Positions 39,652 through 48,697 of a DNA stretch of 64,000 nt are shown here, piece after piece. Positions within the stretch are counted from its first letter, which is position 1; each line of letters opens with the position of its first letter. The notes under the pieces are model-generated. The model had not been told where the DNA came from. It was given only the letters and a program-made list of their open reading frames with translations, and ran no database searches. Source of the DNA: Rhizobiales bacterium 65-79 (GTDB taxonomy: Bacteria > Pseudomonadota > Alphaproteobacteria > Rhizobiales > Rhizobiaceae); NCBI GenBank assembly GCA_001896885.1, contig MKRJ01000008.1, positions 1 through 64,000 of the forward strand, read 5' to 3'. The position numbers and the translations under genes are program-made.

Positions 39652-40209
39652 CTAGTTGGAAGTGATCGTATAAGTCACAACCAAGTTGGCCTCGGTCGGA
39701 GCCGGCAGATCGCCGGGCAGGCCTGCTGCATAGACGACGTTCTGGTTGACCGCGCTCGTATTGACCCCGGTGCTGGGGACCAGGGTCTGCGGTGTCGCCT
39801 GGTTCGTGGCATTGAAGCTGATAGCGCCGACAGGTGTATATCCGTTGGCGGCAATGGCAGCCAATGCAGCACTGACGTTATTGGTATTGCCGAAGATATG
39901 GAACTGGATGCCACCGCCGGCGGTGGTCCCGGCCGGAATGTTAGACACCGACGCCGTAATGTTGGCATCGACGTTGTTGATGTAGGAAATGGTGGAAGCC
40001 ACCGCGGCGTCATTGTTCGGTGCGTTGGATCCATCGAGATTGAGGGTCAGGGTTCCCGTCGGGGCCCAGATCGAGACGGTCGGCAGGATATTGACCTGGA
40101 CATTTACGCCGGTCGTACCAGTAACCGCAGGAGTAGTAGCCATTGCCGGTGCGGCAAACCCCAAAGCCGTCAACGCCGTCGCTGCGGCAAGTGCAATTCT
40201 AACACGCAT
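39652..40209 (-). CDS. secreted beta-rich subunit (SCPU/pilin-like), first gene of the operon
   Basis: A 185-residue exported protein; signal peptide IALAAATALTALGFAAPAMA. The mature part is Asn/Thr/Ala-rich and beta-structured (NVQVNILPTVSIWAPTGTLTLNL, then DANITASVSNIPAGTT, ending EANLVVTYTITSN). Its strand pattern matches the two paralogous subunits downstream, though identity is low. Asn/Thr richness is typical of surface structural subunits. The ATG at 40209 has GGAGAG five nt upstream, a good ribosome site, favouring it over the longer frame to 40275. Expected to be the major subunit because it is promoter-proximal. Confidence 0.72.
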   Translation of the reverse strand: MRVRIALAAATALTALGFAAPAMATTPAVTGTTGVNVQVNILPTVSIWAPTGTLTLNLDGSNAPNNDAAVASTISYINNVDANITASVSNIPAGTTAGGGIQFHIFGNTNNVSAALAAIAANGYTPVGAISFNATNQATPQTLVPSTGVNTSAVNQNVVYAAGLPGDLPAPTEANLVVTYTITSN

Positions 40210-40402
40210 AGTCGCTCTCCCATGTTCACGCCGCGAATCCAGGATCCGCGCCGTTTTTTCCTGAGGGGAATACAATGTTCGAAAGCTGGGTTTTCGCCCC
40301 CCGCGAAAGCCTAGGGTTGTAGATGAGGTGATTGCAGTTACTTTCGAGCCAGCACGGCTTCGGGAGGTTGGAAAGAGGTGATTTCAATTGGGAGCTGATA
40401 TC
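40210..40402. other. promoter region of the secretin/subunit operon, bounded by an IS110 gene
   Basis: These 193 nt hold the 5' leader of the minus-strand operon. They also contain two copies of a 15-nt direct repeat (13 of 15 identical), GAGGTGATTGCAGTT at 40325-40339 and GAGGTGATTTCAATT at 40375-40389, just ahead of the transposase start. No clear -35/-10 pair for the operon is visible. Confidence 0.45.
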
Positions 40403-41434
40403 ATGAAATATTTTGCTGGCCTGGATGTCTCTCTGAACGCAACGGCCATCTGCGTTGTCGACGAGCAGGGGGGTATCCTCAAGGAAGGATCTGTTCCGTC
40501 AGAGCCCGATGAGATCATGACGTGGCTATGCAGTCTTGGTGTCACGATCTCTCGCGCCGGTCTGGAGATTGGAGGGCTGTCCCGCTGGTTATACGGAGAG
40601 CTGCGGGCAGTTGGCCTTCACGCCTTCTGTATCGACGCACGCAAGCTACGGGCCACGACAAAGACGATGCCCGTGAAGTCCGACCGCAATGACGCACGGG
40701 CAATCGCGCAGGTCATGCGTGTAGGCTGGTATTCGATCGTTCACGTGAAGAGCCAGAAAAGCCAGGAGATGCGGATGCTCCTGACCAATCGGCGAACGCT
40801 GCTTATCAAGCAGATCGACATCGAGAACGAGATCCGCGGCACGCTTCGAGTGTTTGGCGTGAAGCTGTCCGGTCGCATCTCGCAAGCGAATTTCGAACGG
40901 ATCGCGCTCGAGCTGGTAGCGCCGCTTCCGAGGCTGGAAGTCATGATCCGTCCGATGCTGATAGCCCGCGCCGCACTTCGTGAGCAATATGCGGTCCTGC
41001 ATAAAATGCTTCTGCAATCGGTTCGCGAAGATGAAACCTGCCGGCGATTGATGACCATCCCCGGTGTTGGTGCTTTGACCGCGGTGACCTTCATCACCAC
41101 CATCGACGATCCTGACCGCTTTCAAAAGTCACGAGATGTTGGCGCGCATCTCGGAATGACGCCAAGAAAATACGCCTCGGGGGAAGTCGACCGGAACGGG
41201 GGAATCTCCAAGTGCGGTGACGCATCGATGCGCACGACGCTCTACCAGGCCTCGCTAGCGCTTCTGTGCCGCTCCCAGCGGTGGTCGAAACTTCGTGCGT
41301 GGGGAATGGCCCTCGCAAAAAGACGCGGTTTGCGCCGAGCAATCGTGGCAGTCGCCAGGAAACTGGCGGTGCTTATGCACAGGGTGTGGGCCGACGGAAC
41401 CGAGTTCAAATGGGGAAACGAGATAGCGGCTTAA
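40403..41434 (+). mobile_element. IS110-family transposase
   Basis: A 343-residue DEDD-type recombinase of the IS110 family. The N-terminal RuvC-like domain starts MKYFAGLDVSLNATAICVVDE (first Asp in GLDVS) and has KSDRNDARAIAQVM with two further acidic residues; the C-terminal Transposase_20 domain contains LMTIPGVGALTAVTFITTIDDPDRFQKSRDVGAHLGMTPRKY and GGISKCGDASMRTTLYQASLALL. The gene is complete. IS110 elements lack terminal inverted repeats; the 8-bp sequence ATGAGGTG occurs at 40323-40330 and 41449-41456 and might mark the two junctions. It sits immediately upstream of the operon's first gene. Confidence 0.93.
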
Positions 41435-42039
41435 GAATCCCAACTATCATGAGGTGCCGCGAATAGCGGCATGACGTCCCGCAAGGACGAGGTCGAGGCG
41501 ACTGCGTTGTTTACCTTGTGCTCCAGCACGCTTGTAGATGGCAGCCCTCCACCTTCGGACCACATCCTGAGGCAACGAACGTTGACCTCGTAGACAAGAG
41601 CGAACCTCGCGGTGGCGTCAACGAACCAAGGAGCCAAGCCCTTGTGAAAGCAACTGCAATCAGACAAGGTAAACATATTGTTAACGGGATGAAAAGTGGG
41701 TGAATTAATTTAATGTTAACCGTGCAAATTGAACCCAACTCTTCGCCGCCATGAAAAAAGAGCCCTGCTGCATGGAAATTCCACCTCCGGAGCCGGGTCG
41801 TCGGGGTCTTCGCAGGCCCTACATAAAGTCGCGAAGGAGTTGTATAGACATAGAGCCGGCAGAAGCGGCGCGGGATACTTCTCGATGCGAGCGCTTTTCC
41901 GTCGCCTGTCGGAACACCTGTAGTTTTTCGGCAGCGCCGCCTCGTCCTGCATTTACCAAATCTTAAGAAATGATCTCCCGCTTAACCCCTCGCGCCGGGG
42001 TTCGTCCTATTGTCCTTTCGGACAACGAGGTGCGGCACA
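41435..42039. other. 605-nt non-coding stretch with a 12-bp inverted repeat
   Basis: No frame here looks like a real protein. TGTTTACCTTGT at 41508-41519 and its complement at 41664-41675 bracket about 144 nt. After that, 41680-41760 is distinctly AT-rich (two GTTAAC-type sites), unlike the surrounding DNA. The stretch could hold the right end of the IS110 element, a decayed element, or the promoter of the acyltransferase gene. Confidence 0.5.
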
Positions 42040-43173
42040 ATGGACGATCGATCGCGGAAGCTGGATGGGCGGATGGCTTCGCTCGACCTTCTGCGGCTGG
42101 TCGCGGCGCTCTCTGTCGTGGGGTTCCACTATCTCTTCCGCGGTGCGGCACCCGAGCCGTTCCTCGACGCGGGCTATCCGGCCGCGGCGCCCTTCGCCAT
42201 CTTCGGCTATCTCGGCGTCAATCTCTTCTTCCTGATCAGCGGCTTCGTCATCGCATGGTCGGCCGAGGGAAGGACCTGGCGGGATTTCGCCATCGCCCGC
42301 TTCGCCCGGCTCTATCCGGGCTACCTGGCCTGCATGAGCGCGAGCTTCATCGTGCTCGCCGTCGCGCGCGACCCGCGCCTGCCTGCCGATGTCTCCGCCT
42401 ACCTCGCCAATCTCCTGATGTTCGCCCCTGCCCTCCACCGTCCCTTCATGGACGGCGTCTATTGGTCGATCGTGCTGGAGATCGTCTTCTATGGCTGGAT
42501 CGCGCTCCTGCTGATGACCGGCCTCTTCCGCAGGCACCGGCTGCAGGTGATAGCCGCATGGCTGCTCATCACGGCGGCCAACGAGTTCGTGCTGAAGAGC
42601 GGCGCCCTGCGCCTGGCGCTGCTCACCGAATACGCGCCCTTCTTCGCCGGTGGGATGCTCGCCCAGCACATCGTGACGAAGGGCCGCTCCGTCGAGGCGA
42701 TGGTGCTTGCCGTCGCGGCTTTCCTGCTTTCCTGCGACACGCTGACCGTTACCCAGGGCTGGATGCAGGCGCATTACGGCGTCTCGCTTTCGCTTGCCCA
42801 GCTTCTCGGCGCCAATATCGTCATCCATGCGCTGTTCGTCGGCGCGGTGCTGCTGCGCCGCAGGATCGCGCCGACCGGCTTCATCCTGCTTCTCGGGGGC
42901 CTCACCTATCCGCTCTACCTGCTGCACCAGAACATCGGCTATCTGGCGCTCAACGCGCTTGCCCCGCATCTCGGCCGCTGGCCGGCGCTCGCGCTGGTGA
43001 CGGCGGCCATGCTTGCCGCCGCCCTTTTCGTTTGCCGCTTCGTCGAGATGCCGGCCCGCAAGCCGCTGATCCGTGTTTTGACCGGACTTTTCGATGGCGC
43101 TTCCCGCCGCCTCGCGCCGATGCCGCTCCAGAAGTCGCTTCGGATCACCCGCCGGCAAATGGCAGCGGAGTGA
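42040..43173 (+). CDS. acyltransferase 3 family membrane protein
   Basis: A 377-residue multi-pass membrane acyltransferase (OafA/ExoZ-like). TM1 has ASLDLLRLVAALSVVGFHYLFRG, where the His after VVGF corresponds to the family's essential His, and GYLGVNLFFLISGFVIAWSAEGRTWRDFAIARFARLYPGY carries the FFxxSGF and RxxRxxP elements. The ATG at 42040 (MDDRSRKLDG) is preferred over the frame opening at 42010. It probably acylates a surface polysaccharide. Its 3' end overlaps the convergent GST gene by 29 nt. Confidence 0.9.
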   Translation: MDDRSRKLDGRMASLDLLRLVAALSVVGFHYLFRGAAPEPFLDAGYPAAAPFAIFGYLGVNLFFLISGFVIAWSAEGRTWRDFAIARFARLYPGYLACMSASFIVLAVARDPRLPADVSAYLANLLMFAPALHRPFMDGVYWSIVLEIVFYGWIALLLMTGLFRRHRLQVIAAWLLITAANEFVLKSGALRLALLTEYAPFFAGGMLAQHIVTKGRSVEAMVLAVAAFLLSCDTLTVTQGWMQAHYGVSLSLAQLLGANIVIHALFVGAVLLRRRIAPTGFILLLGGLTYPLYLLHQNIGYLALNALAPHLGRWPALALVTAAMLAAALFVCRFVEMPARKPLIRVLTGLFDGASRRLAPMPLQKSLRITRRQMAAE

Positions 43174-43780
43174 CCTTCCCGGCCATCTCCGCGTCCTTCG
43201 CGGTCGCGCGCTGATAGGCCGGGCGGCCCGAGAGGCGGCCGAGATAGTCCACGAAAGCGGGTTTGTCCGGAACCACCTTCATGATGCCCATGGTGAAGGC
43301 GAGCGCGCTGGCGAGCTGCGTGTCCGCGGCGGTGAAGCGCTCGCCGGCCGCATAGGGTCGCCGGGAAAGGATGCGCTCCAGATTGGCGACGACGTCCTCG
43401 AACAGCCCGAAGGAATAATCCCGGCTCTCATAGGTCAATCCATGCGCCCGCGCCGCGACCGCCGGATCGAAGACGGAATCGCAATAGACGAGCGAGGTGA
43501 GATACGGCCCCCGGTCCCGGTCGCCGATCGCCGGCGCCAGGCCCGCCCGGGGAAATGCGTCGGCGAGATAGATCGAGATCGCCGCCCGTTCCGTGATGAC
43601 CGTGCCTTCATGCTCGATGGCGGGAACCTTCTTGCTGGACTGGACCTCGCGGTAGGTTTCCGGCGCCCCGCCCGGCGCGCGCACGTCCACGATCTCGATT
43701 TCATACGGCTCGCCGAGTTCCTCCAGAAGCCAGAGGATGCTGGAAGAGCGCGACCAGGGACAATGATGGAATTTCAGCAT
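43145..43780 (-). CDS. glutathione S-transferase family protein
   Basis: A 211-residue GST. The N-terminal thioredoxin-like domain starts MLKFHHCPWSRSSSILWLLEELGEPYEI, with Cys/Ser in the catalytic CPWS position, and has KKVPAIEHEGTVITERAAISIYLAD with the glutathione-contacting VP and E(S)-type residues. The C-terminal helical domain follows. ATG 43780 is preceded by CAGGAGATCGTC. Typical detoxification enzyme; substrate unknown. Confidence 0.92.
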   Translation of the reverse strand: MLKFHHCPWSRSSSILWLLEELGEPYEIEIVDVRAPGGAPETYREVQSSKKVPAIEHEGTVITERAAISIYLADAFPRAGLAPAIGDRDRGPYLTSLVYCDSVFDPAVAARAHGLTYESRDYSFGLFEDVVANLERILSRRPYAAGERFTAADTQLASALAFTMGIMKVVPDKPAFVDYLGRLSGRPAYQRATAKDAEMAGKVTPLPFAGG

Positions 43781-43907
43781 GACGATCTCCTGAGGCAGGT
43801 TCGGGTTGCTGGAGCAAATCCCGGCCGGATCGGCCCGGATTTTGCCCTGGATAGCAACTCCTGCCGACAGCCTTTTGTCAGGAGTTGTGTCATGACCCCG
43901 AAAAAGG

Positions 43908-43930
43908 AAGGGCGCCCGGTGGGCGCCCTT
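43908..43930 (-). terminator. intrinsic terminator of the BMP transporter operon
   Basis: A 10-bp perfect stem (AAGGGCGCCC / GGGCGCCCTT) with a three-nt loop, followed on the minus strand by CCTTTTTC. It lies 27 nt past the stop of the binding-protein gene. Confidence 0.85.
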
Positions 43931-43956
43931 TGTTTCGAAGCCGGTCGGGACCAGGC

Positions 43957-45024
43957 TTATTTCGGCAGCGCCCCTTCGACGCCCTGCACATAGAAGTTCA
44001 TGCCGAGCAGCACGGAATCCTTGGCCACCTCGCCGTCCTTCAGCCACGGCGTGCCGTCCTGCTTGTTGATCGGTCCGGTGAACGGATTCCAGCCGCCGGC
44101 GATCTTCTTCTCGGTCGCCTCGGCCATCGCCTTCACGTCGTCGGACATATTGGTGAAGGGCGCCAGTTCGACGGCGTGGTCGTCCTTGATGCCGAGCCAG
44201 ACATTGTCGGGCTTCCAGGTGCCGTCCATCGCCGCCTTGACGCGGCTCACATAGTACGGGGCCCAGTTGTCCACGAGAGCGGTGAGCTGGGCGTGCGGCC
44301 CGAACTTGATCATGTCCGAAGCCTGGCCGAACGCGTGCACGCCGCGCGTTTCGGCGACCTGCATCGCCGCGGTGGAATCGGTGTGCTGGCCGAGGACATC
44401 GGCGCCCTGGTCGATCAGGGCCTTCGCGGCGTCGGCCTCCTTGCCCGGATCGAACCAGGAGTTCACCCAGACGATCTTGAGCTTGAAGTTCGGGTCGACG
44501 GAATGGGCGCCGAGAACGAAGGCGTTGATATCCATCAGCACTTCGGGGATCGGGAACGACACGATATAGCCGCCGATATGCGACTTCGACACCTTGGCCG
44601 CGATCTGGCCCATGACGTAGCGGCCTTCATACCAGCGCAGGTTATAGACGCCCATGTTCTTGGCCGTCTTGAAACCGGTCGCGTGCTCGAACAGCACCTT
44701 GGGGAACCGCTTGGCGACCTTGTATTCGGGATCCATGAACCCGAAGGAGGTGCCGAAGACCAGCTTGCAGCCCTCGCGGGCGAGGCGCTCGAAGGCGCGC
44801 TCGGCGTCGGGGCCTTCGGAGACGTTCTCGAGATAGGTGGTCTCGACCTTGTCGCCGAACGCCTTCTCGACCGCCAGGCGCCCCTGGTTGTGCTGGAAAC
44901 TATAGCCGAAATCGCCGATCGCGCCGACATAGACCCAGCAGGCCTTGAACTTGTCGGCCGCCTGGGCGTTCGTCGCGGCGACCAGGGCGGTCGCGGCGGT
45001 CAATGCGAGTAAAAGCTTCTTCAT
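43957..45024 (-). CDS. BMP-family ABC transporter substrate-binding protein (nucleoside type)
   Basis: A 355-residue periplasmic binding protein of the Bmp/PnrA family, which binds purine nucleosides or related ligands. Signal peptide MKKLLLALTAATALVAATNAQA, then ACWVYVGAIGDFGYSFQHNQGRLAVEKAFG, where the aromatic and Asp residues of the ligand pocket lie, and later GADVLGQHTDSTAAMQVAE. ATG 45024 has AGAGAGG upstream. It is the last gene of a complete ABC operon (ATPase, two permeases, binding protein), all on the minus strand. Confidence 0.92.
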   Translation of the reverse strand: MKKLLLALTAATALVAATNAQAADKFKACWVYVGAIGDFGYSFQHNQGRLAVEKAFGDKVETTYLENVSEGPDAERAFERLAREGCKLVFGTSFGFMDPEYKVAKRFPKVLFEHATGFKTAKNMGVYNLRWYEGRYVMGQIAAKVSKSHIGGYIVSFPIPEVLMDINAFVLGAHSVDPNFKLKIVWVNSWFDPGKEADAAKALIDQGADVLGQHTDSTAAMQVAETRGVHAFGQASDMIKFGPHAQLTALVDNWAPYYVSRVKAAMDGTWKPDNVWLGIKDDHAVELAPFTNMSDDVKAMAEATEKKIAGGWNPFTGPINKQDGTPWLKDGEVAKDSVLLGMNFYVQGVEGALPK

Positions 45025-45064
45025 AGTCTTACCTCTCTGAGTGAACTTCCAACGCTTGTTATCG

Positions 45065-46039
45065 TCAACGGTCGGGAACGAAAGCGCGCCCGAGCGAGGC
45101 CGGCGTATTCATCATGGTCAGTCGCCGGTTGCGCGAGATTACAACTAGCACAACCACCGTCGCCAGATACGGGATCGATGACAGGAATTGCGACGGGATC
45201 GCCTTGATCAGCGCCAGCAGATCGTAAACCGCTCCCGGCAGCTGGTGAAGCGTCGACAGGTCGACGGCCTGTATATTGAGCTCGGCGATCGTCAGCAGGC
45301 CGAAGAGATAGGCGCCGGCGAAGACACGCCACGGCCGCCACGACGCGAAGACAACCAGCGCCAGCGCAATCCAGCCGCGGCCGGCGGTCATGTTCTCCAC
45401 CCATTGCGGCGTATAGACGATCGACAGCTGCGCCCCGGCGAGGCCGGCGCACGCGCCGCCGAACATGACGGCCAGGTAGCGGATGCGGATGACGGGGATG
45501 CCGAGCGCGTGCGCGGAGCCATGATTGTCCCCGACCGAGCGCAGCGTGAGCCCCGCCCTGGTCCCGAACAGGAACCACGAGACCCCGATCACGAGGACGA
45601 TCGACAGGTAGAACAGCGGGTCCTCGCCGAAAAGCAGCTTGCCGACATAGGGCAGGCCGGTGAGCCCGGGAATGTACAGGCTGGTCATCTGGATGCCCGG
45701 ATGGCCGACGAACGGCACTCCGATCAGCCCGGAAAGGCCGACGCCGAGCAGTGTCAGCGCCAGGCCGGTCGCGACCTGGTTGGTCACCAGCGTAAGCGTC
45801 AGGAAGCCGAACAGAAGCGAATAGACGGCTCCGACGATCACCGCCGCCAGCACGCCGAGCCAGGGATAGCCCGTCAGGGCGGTGACGGCGAACCCGCTCA
45901 CCGCGCCCATGAGCATCATGCCTTCGACCCCGAGGTTGAGCACGCCCGACCGCTCGACGACCAGTTCGCCCGTTGCCGCGATCAGGAGCGGCGTGGAGGC
46001 CGTCGCGACCGTCGTCAGGATGGCTTCAGCTATGTCCAT
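45065..46039 (-). CDS. ABC transporter permease (nucleoside/BMP type, second permease)
   Basis: A 324-residue integral membrane protein of the BPD_transp_2 family. The start AEAILTTVATASTPLLIAATGELVVERSGVLNLGVEGMMLMGA is the characteristic permease opening (the GVLNLGVEGMML motif is shared with YufQ and other nucleoside permeases), followed by eight or so further segments and an EAA-like loop GDNHGSAHALGIPVIRIRYLAVMFGGACAGLAGA. It overlaps the other permease gene by 14 nt. Confidence 0.92.
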   Translation of the reverse strand: MDIAEAILTTVATASTPLLIAATGELVVERSGVLNLGVEGMMLMGAVSGFAVTALTGYPWLGVLAAVIVGAVYSLLFGFLTLTLVTNQVATGLALTLLGVGLSGLIGVPFVGHPGIQMTSLYIPGLTGLPYVGKLLFGEDPLFYLSIVLVIGVSWFLFGTRAGLTLRSVGDNHGSAHALGIPVIRIRYLAVMFGGACAGLAGAQLSIVYTPQWVENMTAGRGWIALALVVFASWRPWRVFAGAYLFGLLTIAELNIQAVDLSTLHQLPGAVYDLLALIKAIPSQFLSSIPYLATVVVLVVISRNRRLTMMNTPASLGRAFVPDR

Positions 46040-47126
46040 GGACGACCTCCCCGGCCCGCTCGCGGGACCGCACGATGCGTATCCGGTAGTAGATGAGCGT
46101 ATCGCTGGCCAGCACGAAGAAGAGCAGCATGCCCTGGAAGACGCTGGCGGTCTTGTCCGAGATCCCGATCGCGGTCTGCGCCGCCTCGCCGCCGAGATAG
46201 GAAAGCGCCAGCACCAGCCCCGCCACGACGATGCCGAGCGGATTGAGCCGGCCGAGGAACGCCACGATGATGGCCGTGAAGCCGTATCCCGGCGAGATCA
46301 CCGGCTGCAATTGGTTGATGTTGGCCGAGACGGTCGCGATGCCGGCAAGGCCGGCGAGCGCGCCGGAAACGACGAACGAGAAAATGACGATGCGCCCGCT
46401 CGAAAATCCCGCGAAGCGGCCGGCGCGCGGGCTCTGCCCCATTACCCTGACCTCGAAGCCCTTCAGCGTTTTTTCCATCATGAACCAGATCACGAGCGCC
46501 GCGACGAGCGCGAAGACGAAGTCCCAGCTGGCGCGGCCCGATGCGGGGAAGATCGCCGGCAAGGTCGCGGCATCGCTGAACTGGATCGTCTGCGGGAAGT
46601 TGTGGCCGTTCGGGTCGCGCCACGGACCGCGGACCATCCAGTCGAGAAAGAGGTTCGCGACGTAGACCAGCATCAGGCTGGAGAGAATTTCATTCGTGTT
46701 GAAGCGCACTTTCAGGATCGCGGGAATGCCGGCGTAGAGCGCGCCGCCGATCATGCCCATGATCATCATGAGCGGCAGCAGCATGAAATTCTGGAAGTCG
46801 GGAAACATCACCGGCAGGATCGACCCGGCGAGCGCGCCGGCGACGAGTTGGCCTTCCGCCCCGATGTTCCAGTTGTTGGAGCGGTAGCAGACCGAAAGGC
46901 CGACCGCGATCAGGATAAGCGGCGCGGCTTTCACCGCCAGTTCGTGGATCTGCCAGACCTCCGTCAGCGGCGAGACGAAGTAGATATACATCGCCGTGAC
47001 GGGATTGCGCCCGAGCAACGCGAACAGGACGAGGCCGAACAGCAGCGTGAGGATCAGCGCGACAACGGGCGAAAGCGCCGAAAAAAGGATCGAATGCTGC
47101 GGCCGCTTGACGAGTTCGATGCGCAT
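46026..47126 (-). CDS. ABC transporter permease (nucleoside/BMP type, first permease)
   Basis: A 366-residue BPD_transp_2 permease (YufP-like). NWNIGAEGQLVAGALAGSILP is the conserved 'NIGAEGQ' segment, and MGQSPRAGRFAGFSSGRIVIFSFVVSGALAGLAG is the cytoplasmic coupling loop contacting the ATPase. The start overlaps the ATPase stop by one base, and the stop overlaps the next permease. It pairs with the 45065-46039 product to form the membrane channel. Confidence 0.92.
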   Translation of the reverse strand: MRIELVKRPQHSILFSALSPVVALILTLLFGLVLFALLGRNPVTAMYIYFVSPLTEVWQIHELAVKAAPLILIAVGLSVCYRSNNWNIGAEGQLVAGALAGSILPVMFPDFQNFMLLPLMMIMGMIGGALYAGIPAILKVRFNTNEILSSLMLVYVANLFLDWMVRGPWRDPNGHNFPQTIQFSDAATLPAIFPASGRASWDFVFALVAALVIWFMMEKTLKGFEVRVMGQSPRAGRFAGFSSGRIVIFSFVVSGALAGLAGIATVSANINQLQPVISPGYGFTAIIVAFLGRLNPLGIVVAGLVLALSYLGGEAAQTAIGISDKTASVFQGMLLFFVLASDTLIYYRIRIVRSRERAGEVVHGHS

Positions 47127-48697
47127 CAGGCCGCCTCCCCCACCGGATGTCCTTCTTCGGGCGACGCCCCGCCCATCAGCAGGCCGATCTTCTCGAACGT
47201 CGCGTCGGCGATCGGCAGCGGCGCCGACATCGTTCCGTTATGCATGACGGCGATGAAGTCCGATATCTCGAAGAGTTCGTCGAGGTCCTGGCTGATGACG
47301 AGCACGGCCGAGCCGGCGCGCGCCAGTTCGATGAGCGCCTGGCGGATGCGCGCCGCGGCGCCGGCGTCGACGCCCCATGTCGGCTGGTTGACGACCATGA
47401 CGCTCGGCTGGCGGTCGAGTTCGCGGCCGACGATGAATTTCTGCAGATTGCCGCCCGAAAGCGCGGCCGCCTCGGGGTCCTTGCCGCTCATGCGCACGTC
47501 CATGTGCTTTATGATGCGCTCCGAGGCGCTCTCGATCGTCGCCGTCCTGATCGTCCCGAGCGGACCGAGAAAAGCCTTTCCATCCGTCGCGAAGCGGGAA
47601 AGCAGCAGGTTCTCCGAGAGCGGCATCAGCGGCGCGGCGCCATGGCCGAGCCGTTCCTCCGGCACGAAGGCGGCGCCGAGCAGCCGGCGCTTCGATATGG
47701 AAAGATGCCCGGCGTCCTTGCCCGAGATGCGCACCGAGCCGGCATCCTCTTGGCGCACCTCGCCCGAGATCGCCTCGAAGAACTCGCCCTGCCCGTTGCC
47801 CGCCACGCCGGCGATCCCGACGACCTCGCCCGCCTTGACCGACAGGTCGATCGCGCGGAGCGGCACGGCAAACGGGGTCGCGGCCTTGCGGCTGAGCGCC
47901 CGGATCTCGAGCAGCGGCGAATGGTCGACCCTCGCATCGACAGGCGGACGGGTGACGGCGTTCACCTCGCTGCCCACCATCATGCGCGCCAGCGAGGAGG
48001 CGGTCTCCTGCCTCGGGTCGCAATGGCCGACGACCTTGCCGTGGCGCAGCACGGTGGCGCCGTCGCACATGCGCTTCACCTCTTCCAGGCGGTGCGAGAT
48101 ATAGAGGATCGACTTGCCTTCCGAGCGCAGCCTTTCCAGCGTCTCGAAGAGCTTGTCCGCTTCCTGCGGCGTCAGCACGGAAGTCGGCTCGTCGAGGATG
48201 ATCAGGTCCGGCGTCTGCAGCAGGCAGCGGATGATCTCGATGCGCTGGCGCTCGCCGACCGAAAGATCGCCGACCAGCGAATAGGGATCGAGCGGCAGCC
48301 CGTAGCTGTAGGAAAGCGCCTTGGCCTTGGCCGCGATCGTGCCGATCGGGGAGCCGTCGTCGAGCGAAAGCGCGATGTTCTCTGCCGCGGTCAAGGCGTC
48401 GAACAGCGAGAAGTGCTGGAAGACCATGCCGATGCCGAGGCGCCTCGCCTCGCCGGGGCTGGCGATGCGGACCTTCTCACCCTTCCACCAGATCTCGCCC
48501 GAATAGGGTTCCAGCGAGCCGAACAGCATCTTGACGAAGGTCGACTTGCCGGCGCCGTTCTCGCCGAGAAGCGCGTGGATCTCGCCACGGTTGATCTTGA
48601 GATCGACGCCGTCGCAGGCCCTCAGCGAGCCGAAAATCTTGGTAAGCCCCCGCACGTCGAGCAGGGGCCCGCCGACATTGCCGCGTTCAGCGTCCAA
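47126..48697 (-). CDS. ABC transporter ATP-binding protein (two-domain, nucleoside/BMP type)
   Basis: A 523-residue protein with two fused nucleotide-binding domains. The first has Walker A GENGAGKST (about 43-51), signature LSVGERQRIEI and Walker B LIILDEPT; the second has signature LSGGNLQKFIVG but a degenerate Walker A (GVAGNGQGEFFE), as is usual for this class, so only one site is fully canonical. The start appears to be TTG at 48697 with GGAGGAG four nt upstream. Powers import of the ligand bound by the BMP protein, probably nucleosides. Confidence 0.93.
   Translation of the reverse strand: MDAERGNVGGPLLDVRGLTKIFGSLRACDGVDLKINRGEIHALLGENGAGKSTFVKMLFGSLEPYSGEIWWKGEKVRIASPGEARRLGIGMVFQHFSLFDALTAAENIALSLDDGSPIGTIAAKAKALSYSYGLPLDPYSLVGDLSVGERQRIEIIRCLLQTPDLIILDEPTSVLTPQEADKLFETLERLRSEGKSILYISHRLEEVKRMCDGATVLRHGKVVGHCDPRQETASSLARMMVGSEVNAVTRPPVDARVDHSPLLEIRALSRKAATPFAVPLRAIDLSVKAGEVVGIAGVAGNGQGEFFEAISGEVRQEDAGSVRISGKDAGHLSISKRRLLGAAFVPEERLGHGAAPLMPLSENLLLSRFATDGKAFLGPLGTIRTATIESASERIIKHMDVRMSGKDPEAAALSGGNLQKFIVGRELDRQPSVMVVNQPTWGVDAGAAARIRQALIELARAGSAVLVISQDLDELFEISDFIAVMHNGTMSAPLPIADATFEKIGLLMGGASPEEGHPVGEAA

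Noticed and set aside
41431-41966. Small frames (about 60-80 codons) in the AT-richer region next to the IS110 gene
   Set aside because: No ribosome sites, biased composition, and no recognisable motifs.
33696-42039. Direct repeat of the tRNA-Pro 3' end marking an attachment site
   Set aside because: I scanned the region up to 42 kb and found no copy of the T-arm/acceptor sequence.
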